Part shown: positions 32,603 through 44,936 of the stretch, in pieces
Layout: each line of letters opens with the position of its first letter
Numbering within the stretch: the stretch's first letter is position 1
Assembly: GCA_037157565.1 (NCBI GenBank)
Contig: JAZHRO010000002.1
Span: 36,104,501 to 36,168,500 of the forward strand
Source: Thalassia testudinum
Taxonomy: Eukaryota; Streptophyta; Magnoliopsida; Alismatales; Hydrocharitaceae
DNA: 64,000 bases
Reading direction: 5' to 3'
Program-made: the position numbers and the translations under genes
Notes under the pieces: model-generated
Told to the model about the DNA's origin: nothing
Databases searched by the model: none
What the model saw: the letters and a program-made list of their open reading frames with translations, nothing else

Positions 32603-34166
32603 ATGGTGGTAGATGACATCGAAACGATGAGTTGGGGATGGAGGATGGTGTGACAGCAATAAAAGTAGCCAAGTGGTGGGAGGATGATATTTCTAGTGGT
32701 TGTGGAGGTGACCCTAGACTTGAAGGTAGTAGTACTGCATGTGGTGGTGATGGCTCTAATAGTAGTGGTAGCGACCCCAAAGATAACAATGAGGAGTTTG
32801 GTGGTTGGTGGACTCTTCTAACAGTGATGTAATGGTGCCCTTGGTAGTGGTAGGATGGCTTTGATGACATAAATGGAGGCTCTGATGTGACTCACAGATA
32901 GCTGGGTCCATCAAGATATAAGAACAATCACCATTGCCAAGCAGCTGAATGTGAAAGTGAAACCAATGTCCTAAAATATTATGAGTACAATAATATCTCA
33001 TGACATACTTTCATCATACAAAAAGTTCAGTATCACATATGTTTATTCCAACTATATAGTTTGTAATTATGAAACAACAAACACGTTGCAAGATAAAGCA
33101 AACAAAGTTTTAATGAGTTGTCAATAAATCTATTCCTTTTCTTGCTTTATTTTGAAAAGACACAAAAAAAAGAGAGGTGAATTGTGCATGTATAAATATG
33201 AAACAAACTTAAATTGGAGAAAACATTAGCTAAGTTCTTCGATTAGGATTTTATCCTAACTCTTTGGTTGAAGAAACACTAACCCAAGAACTAAAAACGA
33301 TGGTAGTTATACCTTAAATTGGAAAGTCCCCCACTAATATTTTTCTGTAGAAAGAAATTAGAATAAATAAAAAAGAACAATAGCAATGAACCTAAATATA
33401 TAATGGATGAAAGATCAAGTTCATTGAATATTACTCATAGAAGAGAAGATACAGCTTATAGAAGTAGATGCTTGGCACAAAAGGACACTAGATGTTCACA
33501 AAATTTTATGTGAAATTCATGTTCTTGGTGAAATTTGAGAACCATAAAAATGAAGACTTGTTTAAAGAGGCATTTGGAACTCTCAAGATTTACAATTTGA
33601 TTAGCAATCAATATGCAAGAAAGATTTGAGTTTGATTGTAACATTCAAAATAACAAATCAAAGAAACAAAAATATGATAGAAGAAATTAATACAAATGTC
33701 TTGAAGACTAAATGATCTAAAAAAACTTTATCAGACATCTGGTATGCGAGACATATGCTAAATAAAACGTGGTCATTTCTAGTAAATGGTTTGAGGTTAA
33801 GTATATAAACAATTATAAGAGATATATCCCGTGATAGATACAAATGTGTTAGATTTAACACGTAGACTTCTGGCAAATAGGATGGACAATTGAAAGTATT
33901 AACCAAGAAATGAAGAAATTTACTTTTAACTCAAAAAAAAAAGTGTATATATTTTGATGTGTGAAACTTCAAACAACATTCTTTAGCCATAGACATCTCG
34001 CAGACTTCGTTTGAAAATGAATTAACCAAGATCAAAGAATTAAATTATTAATGTTCATTTGTGTTAAATGATTGAATATTGGTTTAGGAGAAATACTGAA
34101 AATTAGAATGTCTTGTTGGAAAGGTAGTTCGAAATGAATAATACACATCTAAAGGGTTTGAAATAG
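32603..34166. other. Non-coding region
   Basis: No gene is recognised. 32600-32880 is GGTGGT-rich and continues the repeat-like locus left of copia-B. 33000-34160 is AT-rich with short open frames and no motif. Confidence 0.45.
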
Positions 34167-34395
34167 TATTACTAGGAAAATGAGTATTGGTGATGATTTT
34201 AGAAATTATGATCAAAAGTAAATTATGGTGACGATTTCACTTAAAATCATGATCATTGTATGATAGTGAGATTTATTTTCTATTATAATCTTTTGACACA
34301 TATTTGAGAATCGTGACAGAAAATTTTAGTGACAATTTTAAATGAGATCATAATCATAACCTTACTTTGATGATGATTCCAAATAAAATCATAAC
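34167..34395 (+). mobile_element. Possible decayed CACTA-type DNA transposon end
   Basis: TATTACTAGGAAAATGAG at 34167 resembles plant CACTA termini of the form CACTACTAGAAAA with two or three changes. It is followed by four imperfect subterminal units (34189, 34227, 34327, 34367), each of the type GTGACGATTTT...ATCATGATCA. Subterminal repeats of this kind are typical of CACTA elements. The opposite end was not found, so the extent is unknown. Confidence 0.4.
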
Positions 34396-34399
34396 TATA

Positions 34400-35163
34400 A
34401 CCTTCCCTCTAAAAATTTCCTCTTCCCTCTTGCCCTCTCCCAAATTTCCTCTCGGAGGCCAACTTTCCCCTTCCCTCTCCCCAATCTCCAGCGACATCAC
34501 CTTCCCATTCCCTCTCCCGACTCAACAAATCCCCAACGGCATCACCTCCCCCCTTCCCTTTCCTAACGCAACAGCCATGGCCTCAACCCGATCACCCTCT
34601 CGTGGTGGAGGAGGAGGAGACCTTCTCCCCTCTCGACCCGATCGCCCTCCCTGCACCACCATGGCCTCGGGGCGCTAGTTGGTGTACTCCCCCTACCCCT
34701 CCACCGTTCCCACTCCCCCCACCTCGACGCTGCCCTCAGATCCTCCTCCTCCAACCCCTCCTCCGCCGCCGCCATCGCCGACCAGGAGAAGTAACCGACC
34801 CAAACCCCCCTCCCCCTCTTCCTCCTTCCGATTCGATCGCATGTGGATGGATTCATTTCCCGTTCGCCTTGGTTCGCGTTGCTCCGTGGTCTCTTGCACT
34901 TGCACTTTCGATTCCTCCTCTCGGATCTCGGAGTGACTGCTCGCTAAACGGTGGGGATGGGTTGGTTGGGATCGTTCCCCGCCGTCGATCATAGAGGATC
35001 GCACACCACCGTTCGATGGTGGTCATCGCCATCATCGATTCCCAACATTAAGCAACATCATCATCCTTCTTCAACTCTCACCACTGCTAGAGTTGCTTGT
35101 TCGTCCCTTCCCTCTCAAGTACCCACAGGAGAAGGAGCCTTCTCTGCTGTGTGACCTCAGAAG
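34400..35163 (+). other. CT/GC-rich segment resembling a gene leader
   Basis: A sharp rise in C+T and GC relative to both sides. Proline-rich frames are open on both strands (34602-34994 plus; 34563-34856 and 34693-35004 minus) with no domain, so I treat them as compositional. It could be the promoter and 5' UTR of a host gene or a captured gene fragment. Confidence 0.4.
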
Positions 35164-35240
35164 ATGGGCAGCAGTAGCAGCAGACAAAGCAGCAATCTTT
35201 TGGTGGCGGAGTTGGATCTGTCGTGGAAGATAGGCCCCTC
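35164..35240 (+). CDS. Possible first exon of a broken or captured host gene
   Basis: The ATG at 35164 opens MGSSSSRQSSNLLVAELDLS, continuing WKIGPS, and runs into G|GTATGTTCC, a good plant splice-donor sequence. The next 300 bp are T-rich, as in an intron. The old chromovirus begins at 35546, so any following exon here would be cut off. I do not recognise the protein. The evidence is one ATG, a serine-rich start and a donor site, so it is weak. Confidence 0.25.
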
Positions 35241-35540
35241 GGTATGTTCCTATTAATTTCTCCAGAATTGGCATGGTTCTTCAAAAAGATGAAACCTTTG
35301 TTCTGGTTTTATTGGGTTGTTGTTGATATACGCCCCGTATTTGTTTGGTAGACTTGAGCTTTGTTCTTCCTGAGATGATTAATTGAGTTGTCTAGTCTTG
35401 CTGTCTATTTTATTGGGTTTTCTTTGATTTATCAAAATCTTTTGATGGATGTGAAGAATCTGCCGTGCACGTTGGCTTTCTCCGTTACCCCCACAAGGAA
35501 AAGGAGATAATTTTCAAAGGAAGGCAGTTTGTTGGTGTTC
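35241..35540. other. T-rich non-coding stretch
   Basis: Intron-like composition between the possible exon and the old chromovirus. No motif is seen. Confidence 0.35.
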
Positions 35541-35958
35541 ATAGATGTCATGATTCGTTTTCGATTCTCTACAGAACTTGAGAACGACTCGCTTCGATTA
35601 ATCCTAAAATCTAATCATCAAATGAGAAATAACTAAATGTATACTATTCCATAACCACATGTGCAATGTAACTAAGTAGAAAGTATATAACAGACAGTAA
35701 AAGAAATATAACACTAAATCATAAGGATATTACATAATACAGTAGAAAAGTACGGTTACCGAACATAATCATCACAATTATAACAGAAATAGTATGGAAC
35801 AGTTACTATAAGCTACTAGTACTCACGACTAACAAGTGCTCTGCGGTAGAAACAGGAGAAAGATTACGACTGGATTTGACTGGGTCCTGTGCCCTCAGCA
35901 GCCGGTAGTGCTGGCTGCTCAGATCCCTGACCTGAATATGGTTATAAACTTCGTGGTC

Positions 35959-36460
35959 AGCTAATGCAAAGTATAGTAGTGGTTAAACCATTTATATGCA
36001 ATTAAACAAGCAACTAATTACACATGTATGTATTGGTTATTATTATCATCAATTTCCATTTGTCTTATTTACGCATTTTTGAGTCGAGATCTTTAATCAG
36101 GATTCATAACAGTGCTTAATCTTCTTGTTTCCTAATGGAATGATCTTACTTGCAGTTTTCCTGCAATGCAGGTGTATATATGGCACTCTCCTGGCCGAGA
36201 GAGTTTCCCAGCTAACGCTGAGTAAAGTAGTGGTTAAGTCATTTACATGCAATTAAACAAGCAACTAACTACATATGTATGTATTGGTTATAATTATCAT
36301 CTATTTCCAATTGTCTTATTTATCTGTTTTTGAGTCGAGATCTCTAATCAGGATCTATAAAAGTGCTTAATTTTCTTGTTCCCTAAGGGAACGATCTTAC
36401 TTGCCATTTTCCCGCGATGCAGGATGTATATGTGGCACTCTCCTGGTCGAGAGAGTCCTC
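35959..36460. repeat. Tandem duplication of about 253 bp inside the LTR
   Basis: Two units share ATGCAATTAAACAAGC, TTTTTGAGTCGAGATCT and GGCACTCTCCTGG. The homologous LTR at 52710-52960 has one unit. Confidence 0.85.
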
Positions 36461-36763
36461 CTTAGTAGTTCTACACCCGGTCTACCACCTTGAGGTCATG
36501 GTCACGACATAGCGGTGACTATGGCACGCGTGATAAGCGTAGGAGTAGCTACCTCACACTGACACATGGTCAGTTGTTTTCGCTAGGGGATACACCCAAA
36601 CGTACAACAAGGAACATCATAAGGCCTTACCCCCTCAGAGCAGAACAGGGGTTTTACCCCTCTACAGTCTGTGTACTTTCGTCCGACTATCCCGATTCAC
36701 CCAGTGGGCCTAACAATGAGTCGGTGTAGGGTGGATAGTTCTAACCCCGGATCCCATGGGGCG

Positions 36764-36768
36764 GCTAG
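36764..36768 (+). other. Target-site duplication of Athila-1 (left copy)
   Basis: GCTAG is repeated at 47697-47701. Confidence 0.9.
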
Positions 36769-37089
36769 TGATAACACCACACAAGGGGGTAGTAATTAGG
36801 TTGAATATGACCCATCTTTAGAATAAAAGGCACAACATAAGTAGAATAGGAGCATTGCATGCATCAAGTACCAAGATTGCTTATAAACTGTATTAATGGC
36901 TATTTGTGTAAAGCATTTGTCAAAGCAGGCCTCAGATGAGCAATCGGACCGCACGGATGGATTCAGAACGACGAACGGAGTCCAACGGACTCAAGATCGG
37001 CCAAATCCGACATCCGGAGCTCCCACAATGGGCCCAAGACACGTCAGCCTGCCCCCACCGCTCGCACACCCTCAGCCGACCAAGGACAA

Positions 37090-37434
37090 ATCTCGGCCGT
37101 CGATCTTCGATCGAACGGCCGAGATCCGCGCGCTCGCCCGCGGTTGCCGCAACAAAGCGTGGGCGTGGCGCAACAGCTAGCGCGCACACCCGCATCGCCG
37201 CGACGCGCGTTCAAGCCACGCGGAGCGGGATTTGAAGGCAGGCGAAGGGCGCGGAAAAATTGGGCCACCCAATCAGCAGCTGCCGGCCACGATCTCACCA
37301 TGCGGCGCGATCGCAACGCACGAGCACCCACGCACGCGCACACGCCGGGTGGAGACGCGCGCGCGCACGCGCGCCCGAGGCGCGATCTCAGCGCGGGCGA
37401 GGAAGATTCTCAGCAGTCCGATCTTCGATCGGAC
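37090..37434 (+). repeat. Two long palindromes in the Athila-1 LTR
   Basis: 37090-37125 is a nearly perfect 16-bp stem with loop TTC. 37416-37434 is a perfect 8-bp stem (GTCCGATC/GATCGGAC) with the same loop. Both lie upstream of the TATA-like sequence. Confidence 0.8.
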
Positions 37435-37587
37435 GGCTCTCATTCAGTGGCCACGGATCGTGCGGGGAGAAGGAACGGGGCGCGCGGCTGACCGGCGGCG
37501 AGAGGGCTACACCGACGCTTTTGGAAGCGGTTTTAGCGACGCTCTGGATTTCGCTAAAGCCCCTTCTTCTTTTAGGAAGCCCTTAAC

Positions 37588-37597
37588 TCTATTTAAA
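37588..37597 (+). promoter_or_regulatory. TATA-like promoter element of Athila-1 LTR
   Basis: TCTATTTAAA in an AC/CT-rich context about 540 bp before the LTR end. The same sequence is at 47151-47160. Confidence 0.5.
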
Positions 37598-38139
37598 CCC
37601 CCTCCTACCACCATTCAAGGCATACTCTCCCACTTGCAACTACTCCACTCCTCTCTTAGCTAGCTTTAAGCACTTTTGTAATCACCGGAGACGACGAGCC
37701 GTCGACGGAGCCTCCTCCACCGCCGTGCCTGCCTCGTCGCTCTCCACTCTCTCTCCATCTCTCTCTCTCTCTTTTAAGCTTTCATTTACTTTTGTTAAAG
37801 TATGTATTTAAGGTTGTAAGCTATGAACTATGAATGCATGTTTAATGAAATTATTTTCCATTCAATCGCCATTTTAATTCCTGTTCAAAGTGCATGATCA
37901 AAACCAAGAGCTTTCTAACCCTAAACTCTCCTCTATCTCTCGTGCTCGCTTTTCAAAATCGTCTCTTTCGCAAGCAAAACTTCGCCTTTTTCGTGACAAG
38001 TGATAAACAAAATCCGATTTCCACACTTCCCTGAGACCGACACTCGGACTCACCTCCATTCACTTCTTTTAAAACTGACGTATCAAGTGCAACTATAACG
38101 ACACCTCTTAACACACACGCACAAGAGCACGTCAGTTTT

Positions 38140-38157
38140 TGGCGCCGTTGCCGAGAG
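38140..38157 (+). promoter_or_regulatory. Primer-binding site of Athila-1
   Basis: TGGCGCCGTTGCCGAGAG a few bases after the LTR, the aspartate-tRNA-type site used by Athila elements. Confidence 0.88.
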
Positions 38158-39330
38158 GCAACGGATTTGCTTTATCACCTTCATTCCGCACTCATTCTCA
38201 CATCGTCTAATGTCCTATTTTCCTTTTTACTTGACGGTTGCAGGAATTCGGCGCATGGACGGCAAAGCGACACACTCCACGATGGTAGCAAGGGAGTAGG
38301 CGCCTCGAGGACCGATAGTGAGTAACCTGTCTCTCATTGTTTGCTTGCGTGAAAAAGCTAAAAAGATTGTAAAAATTGAAAAAAATTAGCGTGGTGTATG
38401 ATTGCTTGACCCACATCCATAACACATCACCCCACAAAAAAATATACACTCTAACATCCTGAACAAATTCTTGGAGTGTTCTTTTCTTTTTCTTGAGTGG
38501 TGTTTGCGAAGCCACCGTGAATTGACCTGGGCCGCACCACTCAACCCTAAAACTGACTCATCTAATAGAAGCTGCATGATCATTAGGATGAGTACACTAG
38601 GGTTTTAGAGCCTCTACAAAAGAAAAGGAAATCTATTTTCACCAAGTTGTGTGCAGAACTTGACGTGTCCACTGAAACTTATTTGAAAACATTATGACAC
38701 GTCAACCCTAAAAAGTACTAAAGTAAAGATGAAACACTAAAAGACACCACATCTTAACAAATCCTTGCTTTAAAATCATGTTTTGCTAGAAGCACACACT
38801 TTGAAAGTGGAAAATTAAGAGGCACCACCCCAATTAACGCCTCATCACATCACCCTAAGCACAAGCACTATCCTAACCCTCTAAAACTGAGTAGACGTGC
38901 CCTAAGCAGGACTGAGTTAAGTCTCAAAAGGTGAGGTTTTGTTCGCTAGGCACTTAGCTTTCATTCCCTTGGTAGAATCTGGTGACTAGGCTGCGGGGCA
39001 GTGTCAAACGACCGCGGTTGTGGGGTCTATGGAACCGGAGGCGTAAGCTAAAGGAAGAACCTTCCTTGCAATCCCCTCGTAATCAACCTGGCCAGATTAG
39101 CCTTGGGAAGGGGAGTCCAGTGCTTACGGACTTAATCACCCTTTGTGAGATTTCTAGGTCTCCTAAGGAATACATCATAAGGATTAGGCTTGCGTGAAAC
39201 ACATTTCTCGCATCTGTCGCCCTCCGCATCCCCTCCTGTTCTTCTCTAGTGTATGCACGGAAGGCGCTCACTGCATCTCGAATTGTGTGTTTTGGGCCAG
39301 GAATCTAGGCGACGTAATTCTGTTGAAAAC
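38158..39330 (+). other. Athila-1 leader
   Basis: About 1.2 kb with no coding motif between PBS and gag. A long 5' leader is usual for Athila. Confidence 0.6.
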
Positions 39331-41060
39331 ATGGCTGAACCTAGGGTAGATGAGGCTGAAGATCAACCCCCACCAGATGCTATGGCTATCATCTAAGCTC
39401 AAATCAATGCTAACCATCGGCTTTAACAACAAGAAATCCACACCATCATGCAAGCCATACAATGGTTACTGAACCCACAAGAGCAACTACCACCTTTCTA
39501 CGACATACCAGGGCAACCACCACTTGATTTACCGCCATTTCAGGACCAGCCAAGACCCCTCCGTGATTTCTACAATCCCTCTGCTATTAGAGTCGAGCCA
39601 CACCTTAGGATCCCCGAGGGGGGAGATGATTTTGAGTTGAAACCAAACGTCTTAAGTTTGATCCAGAGCCACTTTCATGGAAGCTCAAATGAGGACCCCT
39701 TTCAACACCTAGAGGATCTCGACCGCATAGCACGAACGGTGAAACCTAGGAACATTAGCTTTGACATTGTTCTAATCAAGATGTTCCCTTTCTCATTAAG
39801 AGATAAGGCTTCTCATTGGCTTAGAACCCTAGGTAGACCCATCACCACCTGGGAAGAACTGAGGCATGCATTTTTAAAGAAATTCTTCCCCATAGGAAAG
39901 ACCAATGCCCTCAGAAGAGCTATCACTACCTTCACACTCCAGGGTGGGGAATAATTTCATGAGGCGTAGGAAAGATTTAATGAACTTTTGAGGAAATGCC
40001 CACACCACGAAGTCCCAAGGTGGCAATTGGCCCAGATCTTTTACCACGGTCTGGACAGCAACCTACGGAACTTCGTCGATGCCTCATGCGGGGGAAGCTT
40101 CCTAAACAAAGATGAGGAGAGCGCGTTTGAGCTCTTTGAGTCTATGAGCGAGAATTCGCTCAACAATGCCTCCATGAACCAGTTTAGCAGGTCCAGTCAA
40201 CCCTGTGGCGGGATTTATGAGGTGCAAGCAAATTCTGGAATGGTTGATATGGACATCATTGCCAAAAAGTTGGATCGAGTGGAATTGGTGGACAAAAAGA
40301 TTGATGAGTTACTGAACCAGATCAGGAACCCCTTGCAGACTTTCTCCCTAGCAAAGGGAGCACATAATGTTGACCTGGTCCAACCCTTTACCCAACTGAA
40401 CCTGGAACAACCCTTAACCACGTTTCAGGGAGGGACCTTTGCTCCCTCGACCCTTGATTACTCCCTTCCCTCTTCATCAACATCGGCTATCCTAGAAGAT
40501 GTGCAAGCCATCCAAGGTTATGCGAAACCTGACCCTTTCTCCAACACTTACAACACCGGTTGGCGTAACCACCCCAACTTTGGTTGGACAAACCAGAAAC
40601 CACCGCAATTTCAAAACCAGCCAAGGCCAAACCAGCAGCCACACTTGGCCCCCTATCAACAAGGACCACCAGTTAGACCCCAATATAACCAGAATAGGGC
40701 GACCCCTCCCCCACAAAACCAAATGGATACCTTAATAAAGATGATGGCTGACATGAACCAAAAACATCAGGAGGAAATGGCCTTGGTAAAGGGACAGTTA
40801 AGCCAACTCTTGGACTGTAAACAATAAGGATCCCTACCTTCCCAACCACAACCGAATTCGCGAAACATAATTAACAGAGGCCCCAATTCGCAAGGGTTCC
40901 AAGGCAACCCCGGGCAGGCTCACATGGTCCAGCCAGCCCCACAAACACCTCCTGGGTTTGGCGCTTCTTCGTCCTTGTCTCCTCAAGGATCACCCCATGG
41001 CCCCAATGCTTCTGCGAATGCGATGACCTTGAGAAGCGGCACCAAAACCCAGGATCCCAA
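39331..41060 (+). pseudogene. Athila-1 gag
   Basis: One frame from ATG 39331 (MAEPRVDEAEDQPPPDAMAI) with stops at about 39394, 39430, 39952, 39967 and 40825. It includes the Athila gag core: LSLIQSHFHGSSNEDPFQHL, FSLRDKASHWLRTLGRP, FLKKFFPIGKTNALRR, LLRKCPHHEVPRWQLAQI and NFVDASCGGSFL. A proline/glutamine/asparagine-rich tail with YNTGWRNHPNFGW follows. Gag forms the particle and binds RNA. A frame change near 41060 leads into protease. Confidence 0.9.
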
Positions 41061-42098
41061 ATGGCGACTCCTCCCGAGACTTTACCTGTTGAAATACCTG
41101 ACTCAGAAGAGGCACCAACCAAGGACCCAGGCATGGAACCAATCTACATTCAGACACCCTACCCTGAGGCCTTGGAGACAATCAAGAAAAAGAATACTGT
41201 GGAAACTGAGGAGCTGTTGGAAATTTTTAAGCAAGTACATATTAATATTCCGCTCTTAGAAGCCGTTAAACACATCCCTGCTTACTCCAAGTTCTTAAAG
41301 GATGCCTGTACACCCAAGCGTAAGTCGAGACCGCAAGCACCTAGGAAGGTTGTACTTTCTGAGCAAGCAAGTTCCGTGATATCAAGCAACCTTCCACTCA
41401 AGCGAACTGACCCAGGAGTGCCCCTGATTTCCTGCAATATCAGGGACATGACACTTGATAGAGCACTCCTGGACCTAGGTGCTTCTATCAATCTAATTCC
41501 AACAACTTTGTACCACCAATTTAGTTTTGGGGAGCTGACACCAACCCCTGTCACCATCCAGCTGGCTGATAGATCTGTGAAAACCCCGAAGGGGGTTGTC
41601 GAGGACGTAATTATACGGGTCAAGGACTTCTATTTCCCAGTCAACCTTTTGGTGCTCGACATGGAAGTCCCTGAAAAATTACAGAATGGACCCATAATTT
41701 TAGGCAGACCTTTCTTAGCTACGGCTAAAGCAAACATTGATTGCGACACGGGATGTATGGAAATCACCTTTGGGGACAGGAAAATGTAATTGGATATCTT
41801 CCGGGCGACAAAGTCTTTTGATTGCGATTACATTGAGGAACATGATCCCGTGGAAACTTTAATCGAGGAATGCCTCACCCTCAGATCTGTCTCAGACCAC
41901 CAAACCCGTAGTTCTGAACCGTCACCATCATTACCCGTGGATCTCTGTAAGGCTGAGTATCATCACATGACACCATTTGAAGAAATCGATGTTGATCAAC
42001 TACCACCCTTTCCCTTCCCATCAACTATGGTCCCACCTACACCTGAACTTAAACCATTGCCCGAAAATCTCAAATACGTCTTCTTGGGACCTGACTAG
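41061..42098 (+). pseudogene. Athila-1 protease region
   Basis: The open stretch to 41787 carries EIFKQVHINIPLLEAVKHIP, then LLDLGASINLIPTTLY, the Athila aspartic protease site (DLGAS in place of DSGA, aspartate near 41472), and GPIILGRPFLATAKANIDC, the second protease landmark. A TAA at 41787 and a TAG at 42096 interrupt a frame that continues into RT. It would cleave the polyprotein in the particle. Confidence 0.9.
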
Positions 42099-43640
42099 AC
42101 CTTCCTGGTGATTATTAATTCCCATCTAACCAAGGATCAGGAACTAAGGTTGATTGCAACTCTTTCAGAACATCGGGCCGCCATTGGTTGGACCATCTCG
42201 GATCTAAGAGGAATTAGCCCCACCTATTGCACCCATAAGATTTACCTGGAAGACGGGGCCCGACCTTCCCGCCAGATGTAGAGACGGTTAAACCCTAACA
42301 TGCGGGAGGTCGTTAAAAAAGAAATTATCAAGTGGCTTGACGCCGACATCATCTACCTTATCTCTGACAGCCCCTGGGTGAGCCCCACTCAAGTGGTTCC
42401 AAAGAAGGCTGGGCTCACCGTTGTCACTAATGATCATGGCGAATCCATCCCCACCCGCACCACCACCGCATGGCGGGTGTGTATTAATTATAGGAGGCTT
42501 AATGAAGCCACTAAGAAGGACCACTTCCCCTTGCCATTCATTGACCAAATCCTTGAAAGATTGGCGGGGCAGAAGTATTTTTGCTTCTTGGATGGATATT
42601 CAGGATATAACCAAGTCGCAATTGCTCCAGAAGATCAGGAAAAGACCACATTCACTTGCCCGTATGGTACGTTTGCATTACGTCGGATGCCGTTCGGGTT
42701 ATGCAACGCACCTGCGACCTTCCAACGTTGCATGCTAGCCATTTTTTCAGAAATGGTGGGTGAATACTTGGAGGTCTTTATGGATGATTTCTCTATTTTT
42801 GGGAATTCATTCGACCATTGTTTGAGCAACTTGGAGAAAATCCTGAAACGATGTATCTAGGTTAACTTGGTGTTAAGTTGGGAAAAGAGCCATTTTATGG
42901 TTCAAGAAGGAATTGTCCTCGGACACATCGTTTCGCATAGGGGCATCGAGGTAGATCGAACTAAGGTTGATTTAATTTCCAAACTTCCTTCACCTAGTTC
43001 GGTCCGACAGATTCGCTCCTTCCTAGGACATGTTGGCTTCTACCGAAGGTTCATCAAAGATTTTTCCAAACTTTCCAAACCCTTGACCGACCTTCTAGCC
43101 AACGACGCCACTTTCCACATGTCTCCTGATTGCATCCAGGCTTATCACACCCTCCGGGACTTAGTGTCCACGGCACCTGTACTTCAACCCCCAGACTGGT
43201 CCCAGGATTTTGAGATTATGTGTGACGCATCAGATTTTGCCATAGGCGCTGTCCTGGGACAAAGGCAAGATAAGAAGCCTGTGGTGATCTACTACGCGAG
43301 CAAAACGTTGGACGAGGCCCAACGTAATTATACGGTCACAGAAAAAGAGTTGCTCGCTGTAGTCTTTGGATTGGAAAAATTCTGATCATACTTGCTGGGA
43401 TCCCATGTGACTATCTACACCGACCATTCAGCCATCCGGCACCTACTGGCCAAAAAGGACGCAAAACCCCGGCTCATCAGATGGATCCTGCTTTTGTAGG
43501 AATTTGACCTGGAAATCCGAGACAAGGTCGGATCGAAAAATGTGGTGGCTGACCACCTATCAAGACTTCATCCAGACCACATTGGACCCTCCCTACCTCT
43601 ATCTGATACCTTCCCTGATGAACACATCCTAGCCGTGTAA
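42099..43640 (+). pseudogene. Athila-1 reverse transcriptase and RNase H
   Basis: Same frame as protease, with stops near 42279, 42858, 43383, 43497 and 43638. RT motifs in order: SDSPWVSPTQVVPKK, AWRVCINYRRLNEATKKDHF, FLDGYSGYNQ, FALRRMPFGLCNAPATFQ and the catalytic FMDDFSIFG (near 42780, normal for Athila). RNase H follows with [46 protein letters not shown] and VVADHLSRL. Catalytic aspartates are present, but stops prevent a full enzyme. Confidence 0.92.
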
Positions 43641-44936
43641 GACAAGAAATTGCCATGGTATGTTGACTATGTCAACTACCTGGTTACAGGACAAACCCCT
43701 CATAGCTGGTCCAGACAGCAACGGGACTGGTTCTTGGCTGAGGCCAAGCACTATTTCTGGGATGATCCCATGCTGTTTCGCCTCTGTGCTGATCATATCA
43801 TCAGGAGGTGTATCCCCGAAGATGAAGTTCAGAGTGTGCTTTCCTTTTGTCATGACCAAGCGTGTGGCGGCCATTTCTCTAGCAAGAAAACAGCTGCAGA
43901 AGTTTTGCAGTCTGGATTTTATTGGACGCCCTTATTTAAGGATGCACACATCTTTGCCAAGACTTGCTCGCGATGCCAAACACTGGGGACCATGACCAAG
44001 AAAGATATGATGCCCCTTCAGCCCATTTTGATTGTCGAAATCTTCGACGTTTGGGGTATCGATTTTATGGGCCCCTTTCCACCATCCAACGGCTTCGAGT
44101 ACATCCTGGTCTCGGTAGACTATGTTTCCAAATGGATTGAAGCCGTTGCCACTCGACGGTGCGATCACAAGACGGTCATGGACTTTGTGAAGAAGAACAT
44201 CTTTTCTCGATTTGGAATACCCAAGGCCATGATCAGTGATGGTGGAAGCCATTTTATCCATTCCCAATTCCGTGCCCTACTTAGAAAATACGGGGTAAAC
44301 CACCGCATTACCACCCCATATAATCCACAAACAAATGGGCAGACTGAGGTCTCAAACAGACAAATCAAGAACATTTTACAGAAGACTGTGAGACCTGACA
44401 GGAAAGACTGGTCCACTCGACTTGATGATGCCCTTTGGGCATACAGGACCGCTTTCAAGACCCCGATAGGCATGTCGCCTTATCGCTTGGTCTTTGGCAA
44501 AGCTTGCCATCTCCCTGTCGAATTGGAACACCGGGCTTACTGGGCTGTCAAGCAATGTAACATGGATCCTCAGTTAGCCGGTGTGCAAAGGACGCTTCAA
44601 TTATCTGAGCTCGAAGAAATTCGTCGGGACGCCTTTGACAATAGTCGGCTATATTAGGAGAAAATGAAAGCCGTCCACGACCGACTCATTCATAGAAAAA
44701 CCTTTGAGCCGAACCAACAAGTCTGGCTGTTTGATGCACGCCTGAAACTCTTCCCAGGGAAACTCAGGTCCAAATGGACAGGACCATTTCGGGTGGTCAA
44801 GCCTTATTCTAATGGGGCGGTTGAAATCGCGGATCTTAACACCGGGCACACCTTTACAGTCAATGGTCAAAGATTGAAGTATTTCCTGGCCGAGGTACCC
44901 CCCAAGGAAAGTGTCACCCTTGTTGAAGGCTGACAC
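43641..44936 (+). pseudogene. Athila-1 integrase
   Basis: The open stretch 43650-44657 has the zinc finger (H near [13 protein letters not shown], then CSRCQ), then the core [18 protein letters not shown] (first aspartate), [13 protein letters not shown] (second aspartate) and [16 protein letters not shown] (glutamate), then [23 protein letters not shown] at 44655 is followed in frame by the C-terminal module FEPNQQVWLFDARLKLFPGK and KWTGPFRVVKPYSNGAVEI, ending at 44936. Identity is certain; one nonsense codon cuts the C terminus. Confidence 0.93.

Larger units (their letters stand above)
35546..36768 (-). repeat. 3' LTR of the old chromovirus, outer part
   Basis: Starts TGTCATG and aligns from there with 52304 onward (for example GAGAAATAACTAAATG and ACATGCAATTAAACAAGCAA). 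It contains a 253-bp tandem duplication (35959-36211 and 36212-36460) that is single in the 5' LTR. It is interrupted at GCTAG by Athila-1. Confidence 0.87.
36769..38134 (+). repeat. 5' LTR of Athila-1
   Basis: TGATAAC start and CGTCA end. Contains hairpins at 37090-37125 and 37416-37434, a TATA-like CTATTTAAAC near 37590 and a CT run near 37740-37770. It lacks a 41-bp segment present in the 3' LTR. Confidence 0.92.

Noticed and set aside
34602..34994. 130-codon proline-rich frame as a host protein
   Set aside because: Overlapping frames on both strands are equally long and there is no domain; CT-rich composition explains the openness.
37232..37663. 143-codon frame and its counterpart in 46572-47054
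   Set aside because: Both are inside the Athila-1 LTRs and overlap the hairpin and promoter region. They differ in length between the LTRs, so they are not conserved coding sequence.
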